33,743 nucleotides of DNA from an uncultured Lachnospiraceae bacterium (GCA_949457475.1 CASUON010000004.1:1-33743); one strand, 5' to 3'; positions 8,678 through 19,202 are shown, numbered from the stretch's first letter. Notes: generated by a model from the sequence alone, not told the origin. Numbers and translations are program-made.

Positions 8678-9652
8678 ATGCCAGGCTTTACTACACATTA
8701 TTTATTTGGAATTAAAAATCTGCGTCGGCTGCAGCAGGACACCCCCTGCTGCAAGCTTTCGCAAAGTATCCGCCAGCATCAAAGGGCCTTTCAGCTAGGC
8801 CTGCAAGGGCCGGATATTTTTTTCTACCACCCGGCGTCGCAGCTGCGCAAAGCAAGCCCTGGATCAATCACGCATAGGAAACGGACTGGCACGTTCCTTG
8901 CATGCCTTGTACAAACGCCCTGGCTATTTTCAAAAACAACCGACCGCCAAATTGCCGAAGCATATGCGGCCGGTTTTCTCGGACATTATATTTTGGATAC
9001 ACAGCTGCATCCATATGTCTACTGTATGACAGGCATGGGGGAAACGTTGCGGAAAAAAGGCTATGCCGACCATATCACGCTGGAATCCGATATGGACGCC
9101 TGCATGCTGATGCGTTTCGCAAAATGTATGCCAAGCGCATTTGCGCATGGAAATACAATCGCTATTGACCGGCATACCCGTTCGGTAATCGCGGACGCCC
9201 TGCGCTACGCATATCAAAGCGTATTTCCTGAACTTTCTTTCTCCAAAAACTATTTTGTCCGCGCTATCCGATCGATTCAATGGGGCACCAGGCTAACTTT
9301 CAACCCCCATAACTACAAAAGGCAGCTTGTCCAGGCTTTTGAGAAGATATTATTAGGCCGGGTCACTGCGGCCCCGGTCATACCGTCGGATACTATTACG
9401 TACCATGACCCGTTGAACCTGGGCCACCGGCAATGGCATAACCCGTGGGATACAAATAGAAAGTCAACGAAAAGCGTCCTGCAGCTTGCAAAAACAGCCG
9501 CGGTACGGTATCAAACTGCGCTAGGGCTATTAAACACGCTCTATTCATCCGCCCCCGGCACGCCTGAATACGAATCTGCCCGCGGCCGGCTTGCCGCCTG
9601 CTTGGGGCAGCAGTCCTACCATAGCGGCCTAGACTGGAAACTCGGCGAATAA
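8678..9652 (+). CDS. Zinc-dependent phospholipase C domain protein
   Basis: MPGFTTHYLFGIKNL, LGLQGPDIFFYHP, AAGFLGHYILDTQLHPYVYC and ITLESDMD pattern typical of the clostridial zinc-dependent phospholipase C family. Confidence 0.8.
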   Translation: MPGFTTHYLFGIKNLRRLQQDTPCCKLSQSIRQHQRAFQLGLQGPDIFFYHPASQLRKASPGSITHRKRTGTFLACLVQTPWLFSKTTDRQIAEAYAAGFLGHYILDTQLHPYVYCMTGMGETLRKKGYADHITLESDMDACMLMRFAKCMPSAFAHGNTIAIDRHTRSVIADALRYAYQSVFPELSFSKNYFVRAIRSIQWGTRLTFNPHNYKRQLVQAFEKILLGRVTAAPVIPSDTITYHDPLNLGHRQWHNPWDTNRKSTKSVLQLAKTAAVRYQTALGLLNTLYSSAPGTPEYESARGRLAACLGQQSYHSGLDWKLGE

Positions 9653-9709
9653 CGCCGCATAAACAAATGCTAAAACGTTAATGAATCCGGCTGATGCCAA
9701 AATATGCGC

Positions 9710-10690
9710 CTAACCTTTCGCACAATCACTGGTTTCCATAAATTCCTTAACCTGATGCCAGATTATGTCCATCAAGCGCCTGCGCGCCTCAATGCTTGCC
9801 CACGCAATATGCGGCGTAATCAGCAGGCGGCTGCTGTCTTTGATCGCTTTTAGCGGATTGTCCGCGCTCATTGGTTCTACACATAACACGTCCAGCCCGG
9901 CTGCGGCCAGCTCTTTTGCATCCAGCGCATCCGCAAGGTCTTTTTCCACAACGATCGGGCCACGCCCAAGGTTTAAAAAGATCGCGCTGTTTTTCATCCG
10001 TTGGAATGCCGCCCGGTTCATCAGCCCTTGCGTCGCGTCCGTCAAAGGCGCGTGGACAGATATAATATCTGACTGTTCCAGCAGTTCTTCAAAAGAAACC
10101 CGTTTATAATCGGGCTGGTTATTTTTCCCGGTAGTCGAATAATAAATAACCTGGCAGCCAAAATCCGACGCAACCTGCGCTACCCGCCGGCCGATCGCGC
10201 CTAACCCTATAATCCCCCAGGTCTTGCCAAAAAGCTCGTGGAATACGTTTGTAAAATGGGTAAACGTCGTATTGTCCACATATGCTTCGCTTTTTACATA
10301 CTGGTCATAATACGCCAGCTTTTCTAGCAGATAAAACAACAAAGCGAACGTATGCTGCGTGACCGTTTCCGTAGAGTACCCGGCTACATTGCGCCAGGCA
10401 ATCCCACGCTGCTCCAAATACTGTTTATCCAGGTTGTTTGTGCCCGTTGCCGTAACGCACACCAGTTTTAAATGGGACGCCTTTTCCAGCGTATAAGCGT
10501 TTACCTGCATTTTATTCAAGATGATAATGTCGGCGTCGGCAACACGCTCCCGCATCTCGTCCGGCGTGGAAAAACCATAAATCGTTACGTTGCCCAGCTG
10601 CTCGAACGTACTTAAGTCGATATCCTGGCCAATAGTGTCCGCATCTAAAAACACGATGTTCCTCTTTCCTGAATCCTTTAATTCGTTCAT
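9710..10690 (-). CDS. D-2-hydroxyacid dehydrogenase (NAD-binding)
   Basis: GKTWGIIGLGAIGRRVAQVASDFGCQVIYYS, SVHAPLTDATQGLMN, LNLGRGPIVVEKDLADAL and TPHIAWASIEARRRL. Likely start MNELKDSGKRN at 10690 with AGGAGGG upstream. Confidence 0.92.
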   Translation of the reverse strand: MNELKDSGKRNIVFLDADTIGQDIDLSTFEQLGNVTIYGFSTPDEMRERVADADIIILNKMQVNAYTLEKASHLKLVCVTATGTNNLDKQYLEQRGIAWRNVAGYSTETVTQHTFALLFYLLEKLAYYDQYVKSEAYVDNTTFTHFTNVFHELFGKTWGIIGLGAIGRRVAQVASDFGCQVIYYSTTGKNNQPDYKRVSFEELLEQSDIISVHAPLTDATQGLMNRAAFQRMKNSAIFLNLGRGPIVVEKDLADALDAKELAAAGLDVLCVEPMSADNPLKAIKDSSRLLITPHIAWASIEARRRLMDIIWHQVKEFMETSDCAKG

Positions 10691-10947
10691 TCCAATCCCT
10701 CCTAAATGAAATTGATTCTGCCTCCCACAAATATAATACATCGTATCATTTTTTTTACATAAAATCTATATAAAATCCAAAACAATAGATCATACAAAAG
10801 TTTTCTAAGATTTCCATAGAAATGTTCTTAAAATTACAGGAACCTTATGTTATACTATGGATATATGCCAAATTTTGCCTATGTATACCTACTGCCATTA
10901 CGGCAGGGAACCGATGGCAACCATAATACAACTTAGGAGACAGCTAC

Positions 10948-12555
10948 ATGGCAAGAAAGAAGAAAAATATGCTGCTTCAGGGCGGGATCCTGGCAGGCGC
11001 TGGATTAATTACAAAAATAATTGGTTTTGCATACCGCATCCCTATGGGCAATATGATGGGAGAAGAAGGAAATGGCCTGTATTCTGTTGCGTTTGGCATC
11101 TACGGAATTGCACTGACTATCTCCTCTTACAGCCTGCCGTTGGCAGTATCTAAAATGATTTCAGCAAGGGTTGCGAAAGGGGAAGCCCGCAATGTACGCC
11201 GAGTCGTTGCAAGCGCCTTGGTTTACGCGCTTGCCGTTGGCTTTGCCGTTATGCTCTGCCTGTTTTTTGGCTCTGGCATTATTGAAAATATTTACAACAA
11301 GCCCGGCCTGTCGAAACCGCTGCGCATATTGGCCCCGACGACCTTTATTGTGGCTATCCTGGGCGTATTCCGCGGTTTTTTCCAAGGGTTTGGGGATATG
11401 GTCCCGACCTCGTTGTCACAAATCCTAGAACAGGTCATCAACGCCGTTGTCAGCGTCATTGCGACCTGGCAGTTTTTAAAGGTTTACGGGGATACGCAAG
11501 AAGCCGCTGCCTATGGCGCCGCTGGGGGGACGCTTGGCACGCTTGCCGGCGCAGCGGCCGCATTGGTGTTCGTATTCTTTTTATTTATTACAACGCATAG
11601 GCGTTACCGGACAAAACGCAGCCCCCATGAACGGATTGAATCCAACGCGTTTATATACCGTGCTTTATTTTTAACGATCATCCCCGTTATTTTAAGCCAG
11701 ACAATTTTCCAGATCGGCTATACGATCGATGACATCTTGTTTGGACACCTAATGGAAATGCACGGTTATGAGGAAAAAGTTGTAACATCGTTGCAAGGCG
11801 TATTCAATACCCAGTATAATCAGCTTGTAAACCTGCCGGTTACGATTGCGTCCTCTATGGCTGCTTCCATACTGCCAAGCATTGTACTTTCCAAAATGCA
11901 AAATGATATTTATGGCGTCCATCAGAAAATAACGCAGGTGATCAAGGTAAATATGGTAATCGCATTTCCATCCGCGGTTGGCATGGCTGTCCTGGCGGAG
12001 CCTATTATGCAAATGTTGTTCCCAAGCCTTATAACTTACCGTACCCAGGCGGTTGCCTTGCTGGCGACTGGTTCCAGCGCGGTTGTCTTTTACGCGTTAT
12101 CTACCCTGACGACTTCTATCTTACAGGGGAATAACTGCATGCGCCTGCCCGTTGTACATTCTGCAATCTCATTAGGAATTCATGTTGTCCTGTTGGGATT
12201 GTTATTGTATTTTACGGACTTGAATGTATACGCACTGGTAATCTGCAACGTGCTCTTTCCAATTATTATCAGTGCGCTAAACTGCCGCTCAATCACGCAG
12301 GAAATGGGGTATCAATGGGAACTCCTAGATACCTTTATCAAACCGTTCATTGCATCCGTTATGATGGGAATGGTCGCGTATGCGGTATACCAAGTATTAT
12401 ATCCGGCAGTTAAGAACATCTATGTCGTAGCGATTCTAGCAATTGTATTGGCCGTCCTTGTATACGGGGTAACGATCCTACAGCTTGGATGCTTTAGCGA
12501 AGAAGAATTAAAAGCGATTCCGGGCGGCAATAAATTAATCCGTTTTATGTACTAA
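10948..12555 (+). CDS. SpoVB/MurJ-like polysaccharide flippase (MATE/MOP superfamily)
   Basis: About 14 hydrophobic segments; QGGILAGAGLITKIIGFAYRIPMGNMMGEEGNGLYSVAFGIY is typical of SpoVB-type proteins. Confidence 0.88.
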   Translation: MARKKKNMLLQGGILAGAGLITKIIGFAYRIPMGNMMGEEGNGLYSVAFGIYGIALTISSYSLPLAVSKMISARVAKGEARNVRRVVASALVYALAVGFAVMLCLFFGSGIIENIYNKPGLSKPLRILAPTTFIVAILGVFRGFFQGFGDMVPTSLSQILEQVINAVVSVIATWQFLKVYGDTQEAAAYGAAGGTLGTLAGAAAALVFVFFLFITTHRRYRTKRSPHERIESNAFIYRALFLTIIPVILSQTIFQIGYTIDDILFGHLMEMHGYEEKVVTSLQGVFNTQYNQLVNLPVTIASSMAASILPSIVLSKMQNDIYGVHQKITQVIKVNMVIAFPSAVGMAVLAEPIMQMLFPSLITYRTQAVALLATGSSAVVFYALSTLTTSILQGNNCMRLPVVHSAISLGIHVVLLGLLLYFTDLNVYALVICNVLFPIIISALNCRSITQEMGYQWELLDTFIKPFIASVMMGMVAYAVYQVLYPAVKNIYVVAILAIVLAVLVYGVTILQLGCFSEEELKAIPGGNKLIRFMY

Positions 12556-12637
12556 AGAACGTATTTTTGATACACGCGACCGGGATAATAGAAGCGTAAT
12601 CATACGCAATACGACATACGAAGAAAGGGCTATCCAT

Positions 12638-13768
12638 ATGGCAATGATCGGCATTCTCTTAGGGGCAGCGTGTATCTACCTACTGCAAGTTCGTATCTAC
12701 CGCAGGCTCTGGGACAAAAATCTGCACGCGTCTGTGGCGTTTGAGCAGCACGCGGTGACGGAAGGCGAAAGCGGCGAGCTTGTGGAAATAATTATAAATC
12801 AAAAGTGGCTGCCGCTGCCTATGCTGCGGGTCCAATTCCAGTCGGACAGGCATTTGGATTTTATGCAGGAGGGCAACGTAGCTGTCACAGACCGCTGTTA
12901 CAAAAACGATATTTTCTCTCTTATGATGTATCAAAAAATTACAAGGCGGTTAAAATTCCGCGCTATCCGCCGCGGTTACTATACGATAAACCAGATTGAC
13001 CTGGATTCTACCGATTTATTTATGATAGAAAAGCTGGGCCGGAGCATTCCGTGCTCCGCCAGCCTTTACGTCTATCCAAAGCCGACGGACACCCGCCGCC
13101 TGCTGATCCCGTTTCAAAAAATGATGGGCGATATCCTCACCAGGCGCTATACGTATGAAGACCCGTTCGAATTCCAGGGCATCCGCCCATACCAGCCTTT
13201 TGACAACATGCGCGATGTAAACTGGAAGGCATCCGCCCGCACTGGTGAGCTGCGTACAAATATCCATGGCTATACCGTCCGCCAAGAGGTCTTTTTGCTG
13301 TTAAACTTAGAATCGGAATCGCTCGTAGACGACCCTGCGTTAAAAGAAGAAAGTATCCGTATCGCAAACAGCCTGGCAGAACTATTTTTGCATCAGGGCA
13401 TCCCGGTAGGGCTGTACAGCAACGCGAAGGACATAATAAGCAAGGAGCCGCTGTTTGAACCGGCAGGCGGCGGGGTGCAGCACCTGCTTACGATCCGGAA
13501 AAAACTAGCGCGCCTTGACTTGACGCAACCGGTTTGTGATTTTAGCCAGCTTGATTCCGACCTGAAATACAACCAGGATACCAGCATGTTGTATATTCTT
13601 ATTTCTTCCTCACAACGGCAGGAAGTCAAATATACATTTGAGAAAATTGCGAAGGACTGCCCTGGCAGCTTCTGGCTTTTGCCTATCCGTCAAAAAGATA
13701 AACAAGACGATCTGTCTGGAAAGGGGTTTTCCATTATACGCTGGGAGGTGGATGAATTTGCGTCTTGA
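12638..13768 (+). CDS. DUF58 domain protein
   Basis: Central motif TYEDPFEFQGIRPYQPFDNMRDVNWKASARTGELRTN typical of DUF58, followed by a vWA-like region. Confidence 0.85.
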   Translation: MAMIGILLGAACIYLLQVRIYRRLWDKNLHASVAFEQHAVTEGESGELVEIIINQKWLPLPMLRVQFQSDRHLDFMQEGNVAVTDRCYKNDIFSLMMYQKITRRLKFRAIRRGYYTINQIDLDSTDLFMIEKLGRSIPCSASLYVYPKPTDTRRLLIPFQKMMGDILTRRYTYEDPFEFQGIRPYQPFDNMRDVNWKASARTGELRTNIHGYTVRQEVFLLLNLESESLVDDPALKEESIRIANSLAELFLHQGIPVGLYSNAKDIISKEPLFEPAGGGVQHLLTIRKKLARLDLTQPVCDFSQLDSDLKYNQDTSMLYILISSSQRQEVKYTFEKIAKDCPGSFWLLPIRQKDKQDDLSGKGFSIIRWEVDEFAS

Positions 13769-15017
13769 ACAACGGTTTTATAACTTGCTGGCGCTCGCCA
13801 TGCAAGGGCTGCTATACCACTGCACATTTTGCACCTTATATGACGTGGCATTTCCGCAGCAGCTGCCAAAACATTTATTTTTGCCTACCATTTATATTCC
13901 TTTGTTCCTTTTTTCTATGATCCGAAATACGTGCCATCATTTTCTACCATTTTTACTAATGCACATAATAGTAAGCGGCATTTCCATGCTTTTTGCTCCT
14001 GGCACAATAACGCGCGCCATGGTTGGATGCTGTATGGCCTTGATGGCCTTGCAGTCCTTCCATATCCGGCTAAAGCCGGTTTATGACCGCCAAGAGCCAT
14101 GCCCGCCGCTTGCATCCGTCGGACTGTTTTTTATTATTTATCTGTTTGACCAGTTCAACCACCGTCCATTTGCCACAAAAATCAGCTATTATGAGATATT
14201 TTTGTATCTTATTTTATTTGCGGCGTATAAAAGCCTTACGAATACCAATAAATTTATACAATCGAATCAGGATATGGATAATCTCCCCTACGGACAATTA
14301 AAAACTCTTAATAAGATTATTTTGTTTATTTTTATCTTATTCCTTTTAATCGGTATGGCAAGCATGCAGTATTTACCGATTGCGCCCGTTTTGTCCGGAA
14401 TTGGAAACCTACTGTTGATGATCTTAAAGGGAATTCTAAGATTTCTTTTCAGCCTGTTTGACAGCGCGAAATCCCCTGTAGGAGAATCCATGGGAGAAGA
14501 TATTTCACCGCCTCCATTTGTTGATACCGTGGAAATCTCCCCTTTGCTTCAACTGCTGGAACAACTGCTAAAAACAGCTTTTTACCTCTTAGCGGTCTTT
14601 ATTTTAGTAAAAATATTACTAAAAGTATTCTACGCCATATACCAGCGTTTTTATGAACAGCATAAACTTGATACCGATGAAAGTGAATTTCTTCTAGACG
14701 AGCCACATGTAATAGAAAAAATAAAAAGAAAATATAAAAAAGACGACGAACCTATTACAAACAATACAAACCGAAAAATCCGAAGGATGTACAGAAAATA
14801 TATCCGCCGCCAATTTGGCAACGCGGGCACCGTTCCGCCTTGGATGTCCCCATCGGAACTAGAAGACGCGATTACCCTTCAAAACAATACTGGCGGCACG
14901 CCGGATGCTACAGACAACGCAAACACCCAACAGCGCCTTCTTTTATATGAAAAAGCGCGTTACAGCCAGCTCGAATGCGAGAAACAAGAAGTCGACCAGT
15001 TCAAACAGCTGCTTTAG
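13752..15017 (+). CDS. Multi-TM protein with DUF4129-like C-terminus
   Basis: ATG at 13752 (after GGGAGGTG) overlaps the DUF58 gene by 17 bp. TM segments, then cytoplasmic RKIRRMYRKYIRRQF...SPSELEDAI...LLLYEKARYSQ typical of DUF4129. Confidence 0.7.
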   Translation: MNLRLEQRFYNLLALAMQGLLYHCTFCTLYDVAFPQQLPKHLFLPTIYIPLFLFSMIRNTCHHFLPFLLMHIIVSGISMLFAPGTITRAMVGCCMALMALQSFHIRLKPVYDRQEPCPPLASVGLFFIIYLFDQFNHRPFATKISYYEIFLYLILFAAYKSLTNTNKFIQSNQDMDNLPYGQLKTLNKIILFIFILFLLIGMASMQYLPIAPVLSGIGNLLLMILKGILRFLFSLFDSAKSPVGESMGEDISPPPFVDTVEISPLLQLLEQLLKTAFYLLAVFILVKILLKVFYAIYQRFYEQHKLDTDESEFLLDEPHVIEKIKRKYKKDDEPITNNTNRKIRRMYRKYIRRQFGNAGTVPPWMSPSELEDAITLQNNTGGTPDATDNANTQQRLLLYEKARYSQLECEKQEVDQFKQLL

Positions 15018-15117
15018 ATTTCTAAAATAATGTCGAATCGTGGCATGCATAAAAGTCTGTATATTACAGATACTACAACAGCAAAAAGTAAAATCTGTTA
15101 ATGGAGGAATTTTTCAT

Positions 15118-15666
15118 ATGAAAGCAACAGGAATCGTAAGACGTATAGATGATCTGGGAAGAGTTGTCATCCCAAAAGAAATTCGAAGGACCCTGCGGAT
15201 TCGCGAAGGGGATCCTCTTGAAATTTTTACCGACCGAGAAGGTGAAATAATCCTCAAAAAATATTCCCCGATTGGTGAATTAAGCGAATTTGCCGGCCAG
15301 TATGCGGAATCGCTTGCCCAGACGACGGGTATGCTTGTATGCATTACAGACCGCGACCACGTAATCGCAGCCTCCGGAAACGGCAAAAAAGATTTTGAAG
15401 GCAAGCCAATCAGCCACCAGCTGGAATGCGTCATCGAAGACCGCAACAGCATGGTAGCCAGCAAGGAAGAAAACGATTTTATCAAAGTAACGCTTGACGA
15501 CAACGGCGATTTTGTTTCTCAGGCGATCAGCACCATCATCTGCGAAGGAGATGCGATCGGCTCCGTTATTTTGTGTAATAAAGATGAAAAGACAAAAATG
15601 GGGGAAACCGAAAGCAAACTTACAATGACTGCCGCCGGCTTTCTCGGACGCCAGATGGAGCAATAA
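15118..15666 (+). CDS. spoVT: Stage V sporulation protein T (AbrB-type regulator)
   Basis: MKATGIVRRIDDLGRVVIPKEIRRTLRIREGDPLEIFTDREGEIILKKYSPIGEL plus C-terminal GAF-like domain. Start at 15118 after GGAGG. Confidence 0.97.
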   Translation: MKATGIVRRIDDLGRVVIPKEIRRTLRIREGDPLEIFTDREGEIILKKYSPIGELSEFAGQYAESLAQTTGMLVCITDRDHVIAASGNGKKDFEGKPISHQLECVIEDRNSMVASKEENDFIKVTLDDNGDFVSQAISTIICEGDAIGSVILCNKDEKTKMGETESKLTMTAAGFLGRQMEQ

Positions 15667-15741
15667 CATGTATTTATAAATGAACACCCGACGGAAAAAC
15701 TACAATCATATATTGGACAATAAATGTATTTTTTATTTATC

Positions 15742-15789
15742 CAGCTGTAATTTGATTTGAACGCATTATCTAAAATCCAATTACAGCTG
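15742..15789. terminator. Inverted repeat between convergent genes
   Basis: CAGCTGTAAT ... ATTACAGCTG, perfect 10-bp arms, between spoVT (+) and the PPIase (-). Confidence 0.45.
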
Positions 15790-15884
15790 TTCTATATATT
15801 ATGCTATTCTCATTCCCATTACAAATAAAAGCAAAGCATAAATTATAGTAAGATTCCTCCTATCTAACTAGGAAATTCCTAACA

Positions 15885-16949
15885 TTAACCTTCATAATCC
15901 GCTTCTATCTGCGTTACTTTGGCGGATTGTTCCAAAAGCTGCAGCACTTTGTCTTCTAACAACCGCTCCTGAATCTCATCTTCGCCATAATCATTTACAA
16001 ATTCTTCCCTTGAAGTATATTCATTTTGCTCCATATAATACGCAATCCCGGATTCGTATTCCTCGTCGTTTAGCGTAAGCTGTTCATTTTTTATAATGGC
16101 GTCAACAACAATCCGGCGGTACAGCTCATCCATAATTTCTTCCTCCAGGCTTTCCTCCGTTACTTCAAACGTATCATAGATCGTTTCCATGTCCTGCCCA
16201 AACATTTCCGCATATTCTGCATAGAAGCTGTCCACAGTTTCGGCCGCCTCGTCGTATTCTTCCTGCGTATACTGTAAAACACTAGACGCGTCGATCACCT
16301 GTTTGAGCAAATCTTCCTGTAACTGGTCTGTGCTTTCAGCTTCATATTCCTGTTCTACCTGTGTTTGCACCGATGCGCGAAACTGGTCGTATGTGTCATA
16401 TCCAAAGTTTTGTTTCAAAAACTCGCTGGTCATTTCCGGCAAAATCTCTGTCTCAATTTTACCCACAGTGATTTCAAATACGACCGTTTGCCCGGCAAAT
16501 GCGTCGTTCCCAAAGTCCTGGTCAAATTCCAAGGAAAATTGCAGCTGCTCGCCTTTTGATACGCCGGTCAGCTGTTCATCAAACGCAGCCCCAAATTCCT
16601 CATCCCCTAGCGTAAAATAATAGTTTTCCTCCTGGTCCAACACCTTGCCGCCCGCCTTCGCAGTATAATCTACATAAACATTGTCCCCAGTTTTAGACGC
16701 GCGCGCTACCGTCTTATACTCCGCATACTCTTCAAGCTGCTCTTGTACTGCGCCCGCTACCGCCTCCTCTGTCACTTTATAAATTTTCTTTTCTGCCCCA
16801 AGCCCGGTATACTCTGCCAGCGAGATGGAATCGTCGTTGTAGACAGCCTCCTCAAGCTGCTTATTTCCTGTTTTCACAGTCTTGCTGCCGCAGCCTGTTA
16901 TGGCGGCGACGCAGATTGCAAGCATAACCGCTATCCATTTCTTTTTCAA
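15885..16949 (-). CDS. FKBP/trigger-factor-like peptidyl-prolyl isomerase lipoprotein
   Basis: Lipobox-like MLAICVAAITGCGS. FKBP-like TGDNVYVDYTAKAGGKVLD...FDEQLTGVSKGEQLQFSLEF...VVFEITVGKIE, then a trigger-factor-type C-terminus. TTG start 7 nt after AGGAGGGG. Confidence 0.85.
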   Translation of the reverse strand: MKKKWIAVMLAICVAAITGCGSKTVKTGNKQLEEAVYNDDSISLAEYTGLGAEKKIYKVTEEAVAGAVQEQLEEYAEYKTVARASKTGDNVYVDYTAKAGGKVLDQEENYYFTLGDEEFGAAFDEQLTGVSKGEQLQFSLEFDQDFGNDAFAGQTVVFEITVGKIETEILPEMTSEFLKQNFGYDTYDQFRASVQTQVEQEYEAESTDQLQEDLLKQVIDASSVLQYTQEEYDEAAETVDSFYAEYAEMFGQDMETIYDTFEVTEESLEEEIMDELYRRIVVDAIIKNEQLTLNDEEYESGIAYYMEQNEYTSREEFVNDYGEDEIQERLLEDKVLQLLEQSAKVTQIEADYEG

Positions 16950-17156
16950 ATAATATCCCCTCCTAAAGTAAACTACCCATTGTCTAAAACTAATGGGTTT
17001 CCTGCTTCATTAACTAAAAATCTGTATCCAGCTTATCGTAACATTTATTTGTGTACAAATTCTGAACTTCTGCTTCTGTCTACTTGTGAAAAACAGCAAT
17101 AATGTGTAAAATAACTATAGCACCAACACTATCATTATAATGGAGACAAGTATCCT

Positions 17157-19202
17157 ATGGCAAATCATAAAAAGAAAAAAAAATATCGTGGGTTCTGGAT
17201 TTTTTTTAAAATACAACTGGCGCTGTTCCTGCTGCTTGCAGGCGTATGCATCTATTATTTTGCGGGCGGGTATGCGAAAACAGTCCAACAGCTAAAGGAT
17301 GAAGCCGATTCCCTAGTCGCTAGGTCGACCACCAGCCTGTTCCGCGAAGGGGAAACCGGGCTGGTCTATGACTGTGAAGGCAAGCTTTTAAAAACATACA
17401 AAGGGGAACGGGACTCTTACTATATTAGTTACAAAGATATCCCGGATCTAGTCGTAAAGGCGATGATCAGCGTCGAAGACCGCAAGTTTTACGACCATAA
17501 AGGCGTAGACTACCGCGCCATTATCCGGGCGGCTATCGCAATGCTGCAAAACGGCGAAGTAACCCAAGGAGGCAGCACAATTACCCAGCAGCTTGCCAGG
17601 ACGGTATTTTTAAGCAATGAACGTACCTGGGAGCGCAAAGTAGAGGAACTGTTTATTGCCCGCAACCTGGAAAGAAAATATACGAAAAGCCAGATCCTGG
17701 AATTTTACTTAAATAATATCTATTTTGGGAACGGGTATTATGGTATCCAGGCAGCCTCGCAAGGGTATTTCAGCAAAGGGGTCCACGATTTGGACTTATC
17801 CCAGACCGCATTTTTATGCGCAATACCGAATAACCCTACCTTATATGATCCCGTGATGAATAAAAAAAATACGCTGCGCCGCCGCAACCTTATCCTTTCC
17901 GATATGTACGACCAGGGATTTATTTCCCTATCTGTATCAAAAGAAGCAAAACAAGAAAAAATTAAATTAAAACGAAAGAAAGGCGTGGAAAAAAACAATT
18001 ATGTGGAAACGTATGTAAACGACTGCGCCGTCCGTACGCTGATGAAGACGCAGGGATTTGAGTTCCAGAATTCATTTGAAAATGAAAAAAAACGTAAAGC
18101 GTATGAGAAAGACTTTATGCAGATGTATAAAGACTGCGAACACAGCCTGTATACATCCGGCTACCGGATTTATACGTCTATCAACCTGGATCACCAGGAA
18201 AAGTTGCAAAATGCGATCGATACCGCCCTTAGTGGATATCAAGAAACAAATGAAGAAGGCATCTATCGCTTGCAGGCCTCCGGCGCAACCATCGACAATA
18301 CAACCGGATATGTGACAGCCGTTGTCGGAGGACGCTCACAAGATTATGACGGGTATACGCTAAACCGTGCCTATCAAAGTTTCCGGCAGCCGGGCAGCGC
18401 CATCAAACCGCTCCTGGTATACACACCGCAGCTGGAACGCGGATATACGCCGGATACGGTTGTTTCCGATACGCCCATCGAAGACGGCCCGGCAAATGCC
18501 GACGGCGTATATTCTGGCAATATCCCGCTACGGTATGCCGTAAGCACTTCCAAAAATACAATTGCATGGAAACTCTTAGACGAACTTACGCCAAAAACCG
18601 GACTGGAGTATCTGGAGGCAATGTATTTTTCCCAGATTGACATCGAGGACAACCGCCTTCCAGCCGCTTTGGGGGGATTTACAAACGGCGTTTCCGCCTT
18701 GGAACTAACCGCAGGCTATGCGACGCTACAAAATGACGGCTGCTACCGCGCGCCAAACTGCATTACAAAAATAAAGGATACCCAGGGCAACCTGATCTAT
18801 CTATCTGATTATGAAAATAATGACAAGAAAACCTCGCCAGACGACGAAGAACAATATGACGGCGATCGGATATATAAATCGAACGCTGCCCGGATGATGA
18901 CGGATATGCTCCAAACCGTCATGACTGAAGGCACCGGGCGCGGGCTTGGACTGGGCGAAATGCCCTGTGCGGGAAAAACCGGGACGACAAACGACAACAA
19001 GGACGGCTGGTTTGCCGGCTATACACGTTATTATACGACAGCCATTTGGGTCGGCTACGACCAGCCCGCCCCGCTGCCTGGCCTGACCGGCGCGTCCTAC
19101 CCGGGCAATATCTGGCATAATTATATGCTGTCTATCCATGAAGATTTGACGCCAATGAATTTTATCCCTTATATCGAACAAAAAGAAATTACGGTAGAAT
19201 AG
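17157..19202 (+). CDS. Class A penicillin-binding protein (transglycosylase/transpeptidase)
   Basis: EDRKFYDHKGVDYRAIIRA and TQGGSTITQQLAR (GT51); RQPGSAIKP (SxxK), STSKNT (SxN) and AGKTGTTNDNKDGWFAGYT (KTGT). Confidence 0.96.
   Translation: MANHKKKKKYRGFWIFFKIQLALFLLLAGVCIYYFAGGYAKTVQQLKDEADSLVARSTTSLFREGETGLVYDCEGKLLKTYKGERDSYYISYKDIPDLVVKAMISVEDRKFYDHKGVDYRAIIRAAIAMLQNGEVTQGGSTITQQLARTVFLSNERTWERKVEELFIARNLERKYTKSQILEFYLNNIYFGNGYYGIQAASQGYFSKGVHDLDLSQTAFLCAIPNNPTLYDPVMNKKNTLRRRNLILSDMYDQGFISLSVSKEAKQEKIKLKRKKGVEKNNYVETYVNDCAVRTLMKTQGFEFQNSFENEKKRKAYEKDFMQMYKDCEHSLYTSGYRIYTSINLDHQEKLQNAIDTALSGYQETNEEGIYRLQASGATIDNTTGYVTAVVGGRSQDYDGYTLNRAYQSFRQPGSAIKPLLVYTPQLERGYTPDTVVSDTPIEDGPANADGVYSGNIPLRYAVSTSKNTIAWKLLDELTPKTGLEYLEAMYFSQIDIEDNRLPAALGGFTNGVSALELTAGYATLQNDGCYRAPNCITKIKDTQGNLIYLSDYENNDKKTSPDDEEQYDGDRIYKSNAARMMTDMLQTVMTEGTGRGLGLGEMPCAGKTGTTNDNKDGWFAGYTRYYTTAIWVGYDQPAPLPGLTGASYPGNIWHNYMLSIHEDLTPMNFIPYIEQKEITVE

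Noticed and set aside
9710-10690. D-2-hydroxyacid dehydrogenase considered as PanE (ketopantoate reductase) to complete panBCD
   Set aside because: Motifs are of the GyaR/SerA-type D-2-hydroxyacid dehydrogenase family, not ketopantoate reductase; it is also on the opposite strand.
15114-15503. 129-aa antisense ORF over spoVT
   Set aside because: Shadow frame of a highly conserved gene.
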